Assembly: GCA_964459305.1 (NCBI GenBank)
Contig: CAYWNA010000075.1
Location: 1-50,238, forward strand
DNA: 50,238 bases
Origin: CAYWNA01 sp964459305
GTDB taxonomy: Bacteria; Planctomycetota; Planctomycetia; Pirellulales; Pirellulaceae
Direction of reading: 5' to 3'
A program made the position numbers and the translations under genes. Shown here piece after piece: positions 8,514 through 18,321 of this stretch. The notes under the pieces are model-generated. The model had not been told where the DNA came from. It saw only the letters and a list, made by a program, of their open reading frames with translations, and did not search any database. Within the stretch, counting starts at the first letter, position 1, and each line of letters opens with the position of its first letter.

Positions 8514-9587
8514 ATGATGGATCCAATCTCTCCCTTTCTCGACAACGTGATTACCCAGTTGTTGACTCGCATGCACGACCTGCACGCGAACAACTACGAC
8601 GCACAGCGATTCTCGTTTGATGGAGTCGACCGGTCGAAGAGCTACAACCTGCAGGACCACAAGAACTACCTGTTTTTTTTCCTCCGAAACCACAAGGCAT
8701 TTTTCGAGGCGTATCAGGTGCTGGAGGACGAAGCGTCGAAGAAGATGTTCATCGACCTCATTCTTTTTAGGTTGGCCGGCCATCTGCACGTGAAGTTAGA
8801 CACCAATAATCCCACGCACTGGGCGGTACGGGAACAAGGTGAAAAAATGGCATGGACGCCTTCGACGATGGAATTCACGGGCCTAGAGGGACCGTTGAGG
8901 CACTACGAAGGTGTCGATTTCGAGGGCGACAAGTTGAACTTCGATAGCTGGGAAGGCGGCGTTTGGGCATTCGTCTTCAAGCAGTACTATTTTGACAGGA
9001 GCGGCATCGTGATTCGGCCGGAGCCGAATGACCACGTAATCGACGCTGGGGCGTTCCTTGGCGACACGGCGTTGGCGTTTGCCACCAGCGTGGGAGCCGG
9101 CGGCCGAGTATACGTCTTCGACGTCATCGAGAACCACTTGAAAGTGATCCGGCACAACGTTGCGCAAAATCCTACGCTGACGGATCGGATCAAGTTACTG
9201 CCCTTCGGTTTGGGCGACGTTTGCCATGCCGGTACGCCATTTTCGTCCGAAAACCTTCTTGCGCCAGGTTTTTCCTTGAACAGCTTAAACGCAGAGCAAC
9301 AGGCACAGATTCCCGTAAAAACGATCGACAGCTTGGTCAAAGCCGGCCAGATCGAGCGTGTGGATTTTATCAAGATGGACATCGAAGGCTACGAGTTGCG
9401 AGCACTGAAAGGTGCGGACGAGACCATCCGTCGTTTCAAGCCCAAGCTGGCCATCTCCGTCTACCACAAGCCGGAGGACCTGGCCGAGATTCCCCTTTAC
9501 ATCCGGAGTCTCGGTTTGGGATACCGAATGTACGTGGATCACTACACGATCCACTCCGAAGAAACCGTCTTGTACGCGGTCGCGTGA
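8514..9587 (+). CDS. FkbM family methyltransferase
   Basis: From ATG 8514 (or the next codon, ATG 8517, better spaced from GAGG at 8506-8509) the product has 356-357 residues. A GTG at 8466 would add 16 residues but has no ribosome-binding site. An N-terminal part of about 160 residues without a recognised domain precedes the FkbM domain: SAM motif I HVIDAGAFLGDTALAF (about 172-187), VYVFDVIENH (about 199-208) with an acidic residue for the ribose, and VDFIKMDIEGYELRALKG (about 282-299), the most typical FkbM block. The family O-methylates sugars on lipids, glycans or proteins. Lying next to a TPR-glycosyltransferase it may cap the same glycan. Confidence 0.88.
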   Translation: MMDPISPFLDNVITQLLTRMHDLHANNYDAQRFSFDGVDRSKSYNLQDHKNYLFFFLRNHKAFFEAYQVLEDEASKKMFIDLILFRLAGHLHVKLDTNNPTHWAVREQGEKMAWTPSTMEFTGLEGPLRHYEGVDFEGDKLNFDSWEGGVWAFVFKQYYFDRSGIVIRPEPNDHVIDAGAFLGDTALAFATSVGAGGRVYVFDVIENHLKVIRHNVAQNPTLTDRIKLLPFGLGDVCHAGTPFSSENLLAPGFSLNSLNAEQQAQIPVKTIDSLVKAGQIERVDFIKMDIEGYELRALKGADETIRRFKPKLAISVYHKPEDLAEIPLYIRSLGLGYRMYVDHYTIHSEETVLYAVA

Positions 9588-9889
9588 TTTCCGCCCGATG
9601 CCACCGGAGGGCCTTGATCATAACCTTGCGAGCGTGGGGCAGGTCTGTAACTTGCCAATCTACAACCAGGCCATCATTCGGCTCGCGGCTGGAGAATCGA
9701 TCCAACCAATCGCCCGACACTTGCGTTTACCCTTGCCCATCCCAGAATGGGATTGTGTGGCGTTGGTGTGTCGGCTGGCCGGTCTCGTTGGGATTCCGGG
9801 GACTCGTTACGCTTGCCCCCGGCCACTCGTCGGGTTGTTTTGAATTTCCGTATTTGAGATTCGAATTCGTTTCGAATTTCGAATTTACT
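9588..9889. repeat. Intergenic repeats between convergent genes
   Basis: Bases 9630-9780 hold copy 2 of the degenerate repeat described at 5915-6080. Bases 9635-9660 contain GGGCAGGTCTGTAACTTGCC, a word I associate with planctomycete intergenic repeats. Bases 9843-9889 hold an AT-rich copy of the CGAAATTCGAA repeat that is partly self-complementary (GATTCGAATTCGTTTCGAAT). No gene and no T-run terminator seen. Confidence 0.45.
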
Positions 9890-12800
9890 TCATGCTAGTT
9901 CGGCAAACAGCTCGTCGACTGGCTGCTCGGCGATCGCTTTCCGCACGAGATCGTCCGCGAGGGTGGCCAGGACGTCTTCTAACTCGTCCATTTCGTAGGA
10001 CCAGTCCGCATCGCTGGCTTGTTGCGCGGGACGTTGTATGTCATCGTCCGCGCCGACCAGCGAATCATTGGTCGTAACCGCGCTGGTATGCGCTAGCCCG
10101 ACAGCAGGATTCACAAATGTCGAAGTTGCCATCACGGGTTGCATTGGAGCAACCGCTTCGATGGGCGTACCAGCGGCCGATACGGTCTCCGTAACCGCCG
10201 CCGCCGCAACTGCTGTCCCGACCGATTCACCTTCGCCTTCGCCACCGGCCGTTCGAGCATTGATGTAGTTGATCACAATCATCGCATCCAATGCCGTGCA
10301 GTTGCCGTCGCCGTTGACGTCCACAAATCGTTCGTCGATCTCCGGAGGAGCCGCCAACGCCGGCAAAGCTCCTGCGCCGTTGGCATTCAGGTAGTTGATT
10401 ACCATCAATGCGTCTGACGCCGAAACCACACTGTTCGTATCGGCGTTCACGTTCAATTGATCGAACTGGTTCTGCCACCGGTGCTCTGGTGGCTCGGGCA
10501 GGACCCTGCTCCCCAGAGCCTCACCTCCTGCGGCTGGGACCGTGACAGCGAACGTCTCAGAATCGCTGTCAATGTTGTCGTTCACATTGACCGTCACGTA
10601 GATGTCGCCGTCGAAGTTATCTGGCCAATTAATCGTCAAATTCGCCGTGCTGGTCCCGCCGGCAGTCCCGTTGTCGACCAAGGTCACTGTCGGGGGCGCT
10701 TGAGGTTCGATCAGCAGGTTCAGTTGGGTGTGATAGGTAGAATTCAGAGTGTCCAACGCACCTGCCTCGATAGACGCGTCTATCGAGCCGGCCCATTTGT
10801 AGATCGAACCGTCTGGCACAATGAAGTACCAGTAGTCTTTGCCATCGTCAGCCCCGATGAAGTACTTCTCCTCTTCGTCTCGGAAATTGTAGAAAACCTG
10901 AGAGTAATCGTCGTTGATGAGCCTGAAATTGTAATCCGTATCAAGCTGCTGCGCCTTGGCCGCCATCGCTTGGTCTTGCGCCGCGGGCGGTTCACACAAC
11001 AGGGTCAAATCGTCGTAGTACTTCACATCCAGACTGGCCAGTGGGCCGGAAGTCAAGGAGCCGGCGAACGAGTTGGCCCAGGCATGCACGTCGTATTGTG
11101 TGGGGGTTTCAGCCGTGTTTGGGTAGATGAAATACCACCCTACACTGCCCCGGAAGAACTTCTCTTTATTGCCGGTGTAGTCGTAGTAGTCCGACGCGGC
11201 TTCATAGAAGCCGTACTGCTCATCCAGTTCGCGGACCTCTTGGAGATCAGGATCACCAGTCGATGCCGTCGGATCCGGCGTCCAGTACATCGTATCTCCA
11301 TCCGCATCCGTGGCAGAAAGCGAGATGCTTGTCTGGCTGGGCGTCCGGCTGACCGTTCGATCCCCGATCGCAGCCAACACGGGCGGGTTATTGGCCGGAG
11401 CCTCCAGCGTCACCGTAAACGTTTCGCTGTCGGTCCCTCCCCTGCCATCGTCGACAGTCACTGTGATGATGATCGATCCCGAAAAGCTGTTATCCTTAAT
11501 CTGCAGTGCCGCATTGCCGTCGCCTACAGGGTCGCTGTCGACGATCGTCAACACGTCCCCGGCCAGCTCCGTGCCCAACGACTTGTCCGCCGCATCGTAC
11601 ACTTTGCTCAAATCGGCATGGAAACTTCCATCCAGGGTGTCCAGCGGATCAGAATTGTCAACGACGTCGAACGAGGTCCAGGCATACACTCTGCCGTCCG
11701 GCAAAATGAAATACCAGCCATCCGCCCCCATGAAGAACCTTTCGTCGTACTGTCCGCTGTAGTTGCGATAGTCAGAGGAACCGGCGTAGAAACCGTACTG
11801 CTCATCCAGTTGCTTTGCTTTAAGCTCCAGGGGATCAACCATGAAACCGTAGGCAGTGAACGCGAGGGAGTCGCCATCCGCATCGGTCGCTGTTAGCGGG
11901 ATCGGATCGATGTTCACCGGCCTGTCGGTAGTCTCGTCTTGGATCTCTTGCAGATCGGGAGGGGTGTTGGGTTTCGCAACGACGGTGACCGTGAAGGTCT
12001 CGCTGTCCAAGCCCCCCTGGCCGTCGGTGACCGTGACGGTCACCGAGAAAGTACCTCCGCGAAATCCGGCAGCCGGGGTGATCGTCAACTCGCCGTCATT
12101 TGACAACTCGAGTTTGGCAACATCCTGGTCATCGATGATCTTGTTAGGATCATCTGCCACAGCATCGGCGAAAGGTTCGGTCAACGGCGGTAGCGCGTCG
12201 TACAATTGCACTGCATAGGACGAATACTGACTGGCTCTGTCGGACAGCAACTCCGTCTTCCTGACAATATCACCCAGTCGGACTTTGACCTCGTCGCCGT
12301 CCGTGTTCGTATAAGTCAAGGGAGGCGGGTCCGTCACGGTCCAGTCCCCAACGTAGACGCTGCCATCGGGCAAGATGTGATACCAAGGATCGTCGGCCGT
12401 ATCGCCGGGCGTGCCGTTATCGCCTCGAAAATACTTCTCTCCCAAGCCTTGCTGATCGTACTGCTCGCTATCCTCTCCGTAAAAGCCAAACAGTGCGTCC
12501 AGGTTTTGCGCGAGTTGGGCAGCCGTGTAGTCATACGGCCGGGGTCCATAAAGCCGGGTCAGATCCGCCCAGTAGACGCTGTTTGTGCCAGCACCGTCGT
12601 GCAGCGTAGCCAGCAGTTCACCGTCAATATCATACACCTCACCGTTTGGCAAGATGTAATACCAACCGCCTATGCCCAAGAACCACTTCTCATGCTGACC
12701 GTTCCAATCGAAGTATTCATTAGGGGCGGCCTGAAAATTGTGCTCCTGTCCCAGTTCGATGGCCGATGCGTTATGGGCTGTGTTCTTCGATCCCTCGACC

Positions 12801-15800
12801 TCGAACGTCGTTTCATCACCGTCGGCATCCGTGGCGAACACGGAGACAGTCACAGGGTCGCCTTCGTCGGTGGTCTGATCGCCAATATAACCCAACACCG
12901 GAGATCGGTTGGGTATCACCTGAATACCCAGGAAGTCGACATCACCGTTGACATCACCGTCGACAACGCCGATCGTCTGCCCTGGGGTATCAAGCAAGAC
13001 TTTGTACGCCGCCCCCTCGATAGAGACGTTCGTTTTCACAGTGCCATCGTTGGCGCCGCCTGGGTCCGGATAGCTCTGTCCCCAGCCCGTCGGCGGGGCC
13101 AATCGCACGATGTAGGGCTCGTCCCTGGGTGCGTAGGTCAGCGTATACGCCCCGCCGTTCAGCTCGACTCCCGCAAAGGGCTCGCCGTCGTCCAGAGTCG
13201 TGCTGTCGTCCAAGTCCAGATAGACGTCCCATTTTCTTGAGAGGTTTTTGAACTCGTCGGCTTCATCCCACACACCATTCTCGTTGCCGTCTCTCCACAC
13301 GGTGCCTTGGATCGTGGCCGCGTTTTCGAGGGTGACGACGTGGTCTTCCACCTCGCCATTCGGTGCCTCGCCCAGTTGGCCAATATTCAGCTCATCGGTG
13401 ACCGTCGAACTGAGCTTCACGGTGCTGATTCGGAACCGTGCAACGGTATTGCCCAACTTTGCCCCCGCAGGAATCTTGAAGCTCTCCTTATAATTGTCGT
13501 CACCCCTCGTCAACTCATGGTCGTCGAAAATCTGCTCGACGACATCGTCATCCCAACCGTTCAGGCCGTCGAAGTCGATCCAGGCGTTCAGATAGACCAC
13601 GCTGCCCCCCGTGTTCGCAACGGTCACGGTGACCCAGCCGTCAAGATCAAACGAGGGAGATACAAACAACGGGCTAAAGACCACGCCGTCCTCGTCGACG
13701 TAGCCCACGTTGTCGGTGTCGTCTTTGTTCGCCAAGCCTGCGTCCGAATGTTGGCCATCCGGCTCGCTGTCAATCTTGGCCCCTAGGGTCGGTCCATCGT
13801 CTTTCACAATGTGGCGAGCACCGTCCTCGGCCAGGGTTACGGGATAGCCACTGGGCGCGTCGCCGAAATCGGGGTGCAAAAAGTTGCCGAAGTCTATGGA
13901 CGAGGCAGATCCGCCTGCCGGGAGATTGAGTTGATGGCTTCCACTGGGTGGAACGGTCTGCTTCCAGCCATGCTTCAGGACTTCGCGAACGTGGTAGTCT
14001 CGATCCGGTACAATTGGCAGAGTGTATTCACCGAGAGTCCCTGCCGTTCCCGACGTGACCGTTGACGGTTCGCCTGCGTCCGGCCCGCCGCTGTCGTTCA
14101 AGTCCTGGTAGATCGTCCACCCGCCCAAGCCCGTGGTATCCTCACTGCCGCCGACAACCCCATCATCGTCCGAGTCGAATAACTTGCTCCCGCTAACCGT
14201 GGCCGCTTGGGCAATCGTGATCTGATAGTCTTCGACCTCGCCATCGACGGCCGGGCCGCCTGGCGAAAGGTTGCCGGCCGAGCTGACTCGGAAACGGGCA
14301 AACGTGGTGTCCGACGCTAGGCCTTGAGGCACCGTGAACATCAACGATGCTCCTGTCAACGGTGCACTTGTACCGCCAAAGAGGTGTTCGCCTGGGTGTT
14401 CCCAACTCCCACTGCCATCGAAATCGATCCAGGCATCCAGTTGCGCGCTTCCTGTGCCGCCACGCACTGCGTCGACCCACGCATTCATGGGAGCGATGCT
14501 TGACGTATAGATTGTCATGTTCGCGGTCGCCACGCCACCGTAAGAGAATGTCACGCCGTCCTCGTCGTCCGCACCGTCGCCCGTAGCATATCTCGAGGGC
14601 TGTCCGCCGCTTTCGCCATCCGGGACAACAGTCCCCAAGAAAGGCCCCGCCACCGGGTGGCGCGCCGCAGTGGCCCCCGTCACCGGATACTTGTACGAGG
14701 CGTTGATGGAGCTGTCGGGGGCATCCCCGAAGTCGATGGGGACCGTCGAGAAGTTCCAGGTGTGAGCGTCGCCGGTCTGACCCACGTCGGTGAACCCTGC
14801 GTACGGGTTTCCGCTCAGGTCTACAATCGCACCGAGATCGACCAACACATGGTACTCTGTCGACGGATCCAAATCATCCGTTGGGTTGATCGTGATCTGC
14901 GTCGTTCCGCTCCCGGTCACGAGCGAGGTGCTGCTGACGTCGAAGTCCTCCACCTCCGTGCCGTCCAATAGGAAGAGTCGGATGTGCCCGCTCGTGCCCA
15001 GCTTAACCTGCTCGTTGAATTCGATCACAAGATTCTTGTCCAACCGGACCTTCCATTTTTCGCCAGCCGCCCCGGTTTCGTCCGGAGGATCGAAGCTGAC
15101 CCACTCTGGGTCAACCTCATCGTGGTTCCCGAAATCCTGGTCAGTGAGATCGACACCAGCCCCGAGTGGGCCCGAAAGTCCAGAGTCGTTGTCCGGCCCA
15201 GGTTCAGTCTGTTGCCACGCACTTTTCCAACCGGTCGGTCCTTCTTCTCGCAGGACATAAGGAGAGCCAGCGCTTTCTAAGAGCCCGTACAAGTTGTAGT
15301 TCCCCGATGTATCGGTTACGTCAGAGGGTTCCTCGCCAGCGTCATACTGCTTATTGCCGTTCACGTCGGCGTAGATCCGCCAGCCTGCCAGTCCCGGCTC
15401 CCCGGCGTCCCGGTCGCCTACTACGCCACCCAGGTCGCTGTACTTCACCCCGGAGATCGACCCGAGGGCGTAGTCCTCCACTTCGCCATCCGCCGCAATT
15501 CCGACAATCCCGTCACCACCTGTCGAACTTATACGGAAGCGGGCGTAGGTCTTGGGCTCGTCAAAATCGACCGGCACGATGACGTTCGATGTTTCCCGGT
15601 GCTTCCCCACATCCACTGGCTCGTTGGTGAAAATCTGTTCGCCGGCGTCCCACCAGCTTCCATTGCCGTTGAAATCGATCCAGGCGTTGAGGAAGCCACT
15701 CGTTCCGCCTACGGTCACGTCGACAGCTACCGGGGCTCCCGGCACGAGCCCCAACGGAAACGCCACGCCATCCTCGTCGTCGCCGGTGTCGTCGTCCGCC

Positions 15801-17209
15801 TTTGCATCGTCTGAATTCGCGCCCCACTGTTCAGTATCCGTATCATTCGGAGGGTCGCCCAACCAAATTGTCCCCGGAATGTGACGAGCACCACCCTGGC
15901 TCGGCAGTGTCCACCACGCCCCAGAATCGATTGCCAACGGTTTCCACACGACCGGAAAGTCATCGGGGGCGTCACCAAAATCCAGGACTTCGATATTCCC
16001 AATGTCATGGTTGGTTGTCCCCGCGGTGACGGGATTCGTAGTCGTCTGCGCCCAGCCAGTCTGTCCCGGCTCGGTGATCGTGATGTCCTGGCCGTCCGGA
16101 ACGTCATTGAGACAGTACGTTCCCAGTTTTTCTGGGTCTGGATCTGTACTTGTCGTAGTCGTAACACCTCCACCCTGGATCGTGACGCCTCCCATAGGGG
16201 GGTCTGTATAGGTCACACTGCCACCCTCGCCGCCTTGGAACACCGTGAGCATTTGCTCAGTATCAAGGAAAACGCTGGCTCCCGCGTCAATCTTCTGAAT
16301 GGCTGGCAGGGCGTCTGGTTCTATGGAGGCGATTACCCCCACGCCAAAAGCATGAACGTTTATGCCCGCGAGTCCCTCGGCTTCATCCCAGTGATCATCC
16401 AAAGGATCATCGTTCCCATCGTCGTTCGAACCGTCGCTCGGAAAGCTACCGGCCAAGAAAATGAGATTGGCGCTGCCGGCTGGTGTACCCAAGTCCGCGA
16501 AAGTGGCGGTAGCCTTCCGCAGTGCGTCCTCGAAATCCGCCGCATATCCCGCACTTTCGGCTATCGCAGGGTCGTCGTCCTTGAAGCCTCCTACTAGGAC
16601 CGTCTTCAGGATTTCATCAACATCTCGTAATCCACCTGTTGTCGCGCCAGCTTTGGTGGCCAACTTCCCACCGGTCTGATCCGCGTTCTTGGCAGAACTT
16701 GCCGGATCCATGTCAAGCCGCACCGCACTTTCGCCGTAGACTATGACGGATACGTCGGCAACCGAACCAAGGCCCTGTTGGACCAGGAGATCATTCAATT
16801 CGATGTACGCTTTCAGTTCCGCATCCAGAATCTTGTTGGAGCGCCCATCGGTGTTAACGTCGCCGACAGGGGACCCACCTAATGAGTTCTTCGACGTGTC
16901 CGAAACATCGACGATGAACACCACGTCCGGCGCCTCGCCCTTGATGAGGTCCGTATCGCGTATGCCGTCACCGTCGTAGTCGTGGAACTTGGTGCCGCAG
17001 ATCGAAGCTAGCAGATATCGCTGCTCCAATTGCTCGACTCGGCAGCAGCGCGGTCGCATCGTGCGACCGGACTGGGCTTTCAGGGACTTTTTCCTGCGCC
17101 TTTGGTTACGGCGGGAACGCGAAATGGGCGACAACGAAAGGTCAAACGGCAGTGCCATGATCATCGACCTCCAAGTGAGATAGCGGGCGCGGGTTTTAGA
17201 CATCCGCAC
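9890..17209 (-). CDS. Giant secreted LEPR-XLL protein with GEVED, Ig-like and dockerin domains
   Basis: 2,439 residues. A basic leader with LEQRYLLAS (61-69) is the planctomycete LEPR-XLL-type export signal. An SdrD-like start (GTKFHDYDGDGIRD, 72-85) is interrupted by a von Willebrand A-like domain (VVFIVDVSDTS at 96-106, to about 330). Then come three GEVED units that open with DFGDAP and close with GEVED (about 409-580, 822-990, 1114-1290), separated by SdrD-like segments and one SbsA-type Ig domain (about 702-820). From about 1432 follow three Ig/cadherin-like domains (ATDADGD ... SETFTVTV) that contain five copies of a WYFIxPDGxVYxW repeat. A type I dockerin pair (DALMVINYLN and DAMIVINYIN, about 2244-2320) and an acidic tail end it. 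Probably a cell-surface or matrix adhesin; the dockerin suggests docking to a partner. Confidence 0.88.
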   Translation of the reverse strand: MRMSKTRARYLTWRSMIMALPFDLSLSPISRSRRNQRRRKKSLKAQSGRTMRPRCCRVEQLEQRYLLASICGTKFHDYDGDGIRDTDLIKGEAPDVVFIVDVSDTSKNSLGGSPVGDVNTDGRSNKILDAELKAYIELNDLLVQQGLGSVADVSVIVYGESAVRLDMDPASSAKNADQTGGKLATKAGATTGGLRDVDEILKTVLVGGFKDDDPAIAESAGYAADFEDALRKATATFADLGTPAGSANLIFLAGSFPSDGSNDDGNDDPLDDHWDEAEGLAGINVHAFGVGVIASIEPDALPAIQKIDAGASVFLDTEQMLTVFQGGEGGSVTYTDPPMGGVTIQGGGVTTTTSTDPDPEKLGTYCLNDVPDGQDITITEPGQTGWAQTTTNPVTAGTTNHDIGNIEVLDFGDAPDDFPVVWKPLAIDSGAWWTLPSQGGARHIPGTIWLGDPPNDTDTEQWGANSDDAKADDDTGDDEDGVAFPLGLVPGAPVAVDVTVGGTSGFLNAWIDFNGNGSWWDAGEQIFTNEPVDVGKHRETSNVIVPVDFDEPKTYARFRISSTGGDGIVGIAADGEVEDYALGSISGVKYSDLGGVVGDRDAGEPGLAGWRIYADVNGNKQYDAGEEPSDVTDTSGNYNLYGLLESAGSPYVLREEGPTGWKSAWQQTEPGPDNDSGLSGPLGAGVDLTDQDFGNHDEVDPEWVSFDPPDETGAAGEKWKVRLDKNLVIEFNEQVKLGTSGHIRLFLLDGTEVEDFDVSSTSLVTGSGTTQITINPTDDLDPSTEYHVLVDLGAIVDLSGNPYAGFTDVGQTGDAHTWNFSTVPIDFGDAPDSSINASYKYPVTGATAARHPVAGPFLGTVVPDGESGGQPSRYATGDGADDEDGVTFSYGGVATANMTIYTSSIAPMNAWVDAVRGGTGSAQLDAWIDFDGSGSWEHPGEHLFGGTSAPLTGASLMFTVPQGLASDTTFARFRVSSAGNLSPGGPAVDGEVEDYQITIAQAATVSGSKLFDSDDDGVVGGSEDTTGLGGWTIYQDLNDSGGPDAGEPSTVTSGTAGTLGEYTLPIVPDRDYHVREVLKHGWKQTVPPSGSHQLNLPAGGSASSIDFGNFLHPDFGDAPSGYPVTLAEDGARHIVKDDGPTLGAKIDSEPDGQHSDAGLANKDDTDNVGYVDEDGVVFSPLFVSPSFDLDGWVTVTVANTGGSVVYLNAWIDFDGLNGWDDDVVEQIFDDHELTRGDDNYKESFKIPAGAKLGNTVARFRISTVKLSSTVTDELNIGQLGEAPNGEVEDHVVTLENAATIQGTVWRDGNENGVWDEADEFKNLSRKWDVYLDLDDSTTLDDGEPFAGVELNGGAYTLTYAPRDEPYIVRLAPPTGWGQSYPDPGGANDGTVKTNVSIEGAAYKVLLDTPGQTIGVVDGDVNGDVDFLGIQVIPNRSPVLGYIGDQTTDEGDPVTVSVFATDADGDETTFEVEGSKNTAHNASAIELGQEHNFQAAPNEYFDWNGQHEKWFLGIGGWYYILPNGEVYDIDGELLATLHDGAGTNSVYWADLTRLYGPRPYDYTAAQLAQNLDALFGFYGEDSEQYDQQGLGEKYFRGDNGTPGDTADDPWYHILPDGSVYVGDWTVTDPPPLTYTNTDGDEVKVRLGDIVRKTELLSDRASQYSSYAVQLYDALPPLTEPFADAVADDPNKIIDDQDVAKLELSNDGELTITPAAGFRGGTFSVTVTVTDGQGGLDSETFTVTVVAKPNTPPDLQEIQDETTDRPVNIDPIPLTATDADGDSLAFTAYGFMVDPLELKAKQLDEQYGFYAGSSDYRNYSGQYDERFFMGADGWYFILPDGRVYAWTSFDVVDNSDPLDTLDGSFHADLSKVYDAADKSLGTELAGDVLTIVDSDPVGDGNAALQIKDNSFSGSIIITVTVDDGRGGTDSETFTVTLEAPANNPPVLAAIGDRTVSRTPSQTSISLSATDADGDTMYWTPDPTASTGDPDLQEVRELDEQYGFYEAASDYYDYTGNKEKFFRGSVGWYFIYPNTAETPTQYDVHAWANSFAGSLTSGPLASLDVKYYDDLTLLCEPPAAQDQAMAAKAQQLDTDYNFRLINDDYSQVFYNFRDEEEKYFIGADDGKDYWYFIVPDGSIYKWAGSIDASIEAGALDTLNSTYHTQLNLLIEPQAPPTVTLVDNGTAGGTSTANLTINWPDNFDGDIYVTVNVNDNIDSDSETFAVTVPAAGGEALGSRVLPEPPEHRWQNQFDQLNVNADTNSVVSASDALMVINYLNANGAGALPALAAPPEIDERFVDVNGDGNCTALDAMIVINYINARTAGGEGEGESVGTAVAAAAVTETVSAAGTPIEAVAPMQPVMATSTFVNPAVGLAHTSAVTTNDSLVGADDDIQRPAQQASDADWSYEMDELEDVLATLADDLVRKAIAEQPVDELFAELA
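10700..12765 (-). repeat. Five coding repeats with WYFIxPDGxVYxW core
   Basis: Within the giant gene five units of about 65-85 codons recur at about 12765-12560, 12520-12320, 11826-11600, 11240-10985 and 10955-10700. The common pattern is Leu-Asp-x2-Tyr-x-Phe, a Tyr-rich acidic stretch, Glu-Lys-x-Phe-x-Gly, Trp-Tyr-Phe/His-Ile-x-Pro-Asp/Asn-Gly-x-Val/Ile-Tyr, then Leu-x-x-Leu before a Tyr-His-x-x-Leu. I do not recognise it as a named domain. Confidence 0.85.
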
Positions 17210-18321
17210 CGAAAGATGCTGCTACTGTTCCTATCCATAGAGCCGGTTGGCTCGTAATCTGGTAATCCACCTCGTGCCGCAGAGGTTCGAACAGTGCCTA
17301 CCGCATGGGCAGGAACGGCCGGTGTGAAGGACAGAAAGACATCAAAACCGGCATACACGAGACCTTCGACATAATGCGGCGATCTGGAAGAACTATCGTA
17401 CAATATGGCGGCATGCAAAGTCAACGAAATTCGTGCTTTGTGATGTAGTAAGAGGTTGCAGGGCGATGGCTGGGATCGGCGCTCCGCGAGCGCATACAGC
17501 GAACCTCGGAGAGACCCCCTTTCAGCGTGAATAGAGGCCCCCGGGACTTTCTTGACAGACAGATCCCGCATTGTCACCCTTTCAAGCAACACTCCTGTTG
17601 GCTATCCAGAGCCTCTTCTCTATTGGCCCCGCTACCCGTGAAACGCACGAACGATGTAGACATTGCGCGGAATTTCCGAAAAAATCGGGATTAACCCACC
17701 TTCGTCTTTGCCGAAAACGGAACCTTTGGGTGGTACTGGAGTCCGGAACGAGCCAGTACTCCCCATAACTGCCAAAAGGCGGCGAGCAAACAGCCGGCGC
17801 GCTCCGTCCTCCGTGACCTCCCATGGGTTTGTCCATTCATTTAATCGATGCTGTGTCCCAGAAGTTGCCTAAGAGGACCGCGTTTCTGATGGCTCTCGAT
17901 GGAATATCGGATTCCCGCAAATGCACACCGTTTGTTGCAGTTCACAGTCGGTAGAAGAGAGACGCCCGCGAATAGTGCTTTGTCAGAGCTTAATCTTAGG
18001 GTGGCGGGGGTTGGAGGGCGCAGCCCGAAACCCCGGGGCTTCCTTCGTTTCGCTCAGTCCAGCCCCGGCCACCCCAACCCTAATTCCTAGCTTTGACAGA
18101 GCACTGGTGCGAATACCCAAGTGGATGAGTAGGGAATCTGAATCAACTTCGGCTCGCCCTGAGAATTGAATTCAGATGACCTGGATCAAGAAGACCGGCA
18201 ACCGTTTCTCTCTACGCATCCGAATCCTGACCCATTCGCGCCCATTCGTGTCATTCGCGGGCGATCTCACTGAGGCGGAAATCTCATTTCCCCAAAAAGG
18301 CGGTTGGATCAAAACGGTCTG
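17210..18321. other. 1.1-kb intergenic region
   Basis: No gene supported: the frames here lack family features. It holds the promoter of the giant gene (not identified) and the palindromic element at 17975-18108. Confidence 0.5.
17975..18108. repeat. Palindromic MITE-like element
   Basis: Left end GTGCTTTGTCAGAGCTTAAT and the complement of the right end, GTGCTCTGTCAAAGCTAGGA, agree at most positions over 27 bases (20/27 overall), and the inner part (GGTGGCGGGGGTTGG / CCCCGGCCACCCCAACC) is also self-complementary. GCGAATA stands directly before the element (17968-17974) and again at 18109-18115, which could be a 7-bp target duplication, with four unmatched bases (TGGT) at the right end. Confidence 0.6.

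Noticed and set aside
10457..11896. 479-residue open frame on plus strand
   Set aside because: Antisense to the giant gene; arises from its biased codon use, has no family features and no ribosome-binding site.
10700..12765. CRISPR-like repeat array
   Set aside because: Repeats are coding, long, uneven in spacing and diverged at base level; they are protein repeats.
12206..13240. 344-residue open frame on plus strand
   Set aside because: Antisense shadow of the giant gene, same reason.
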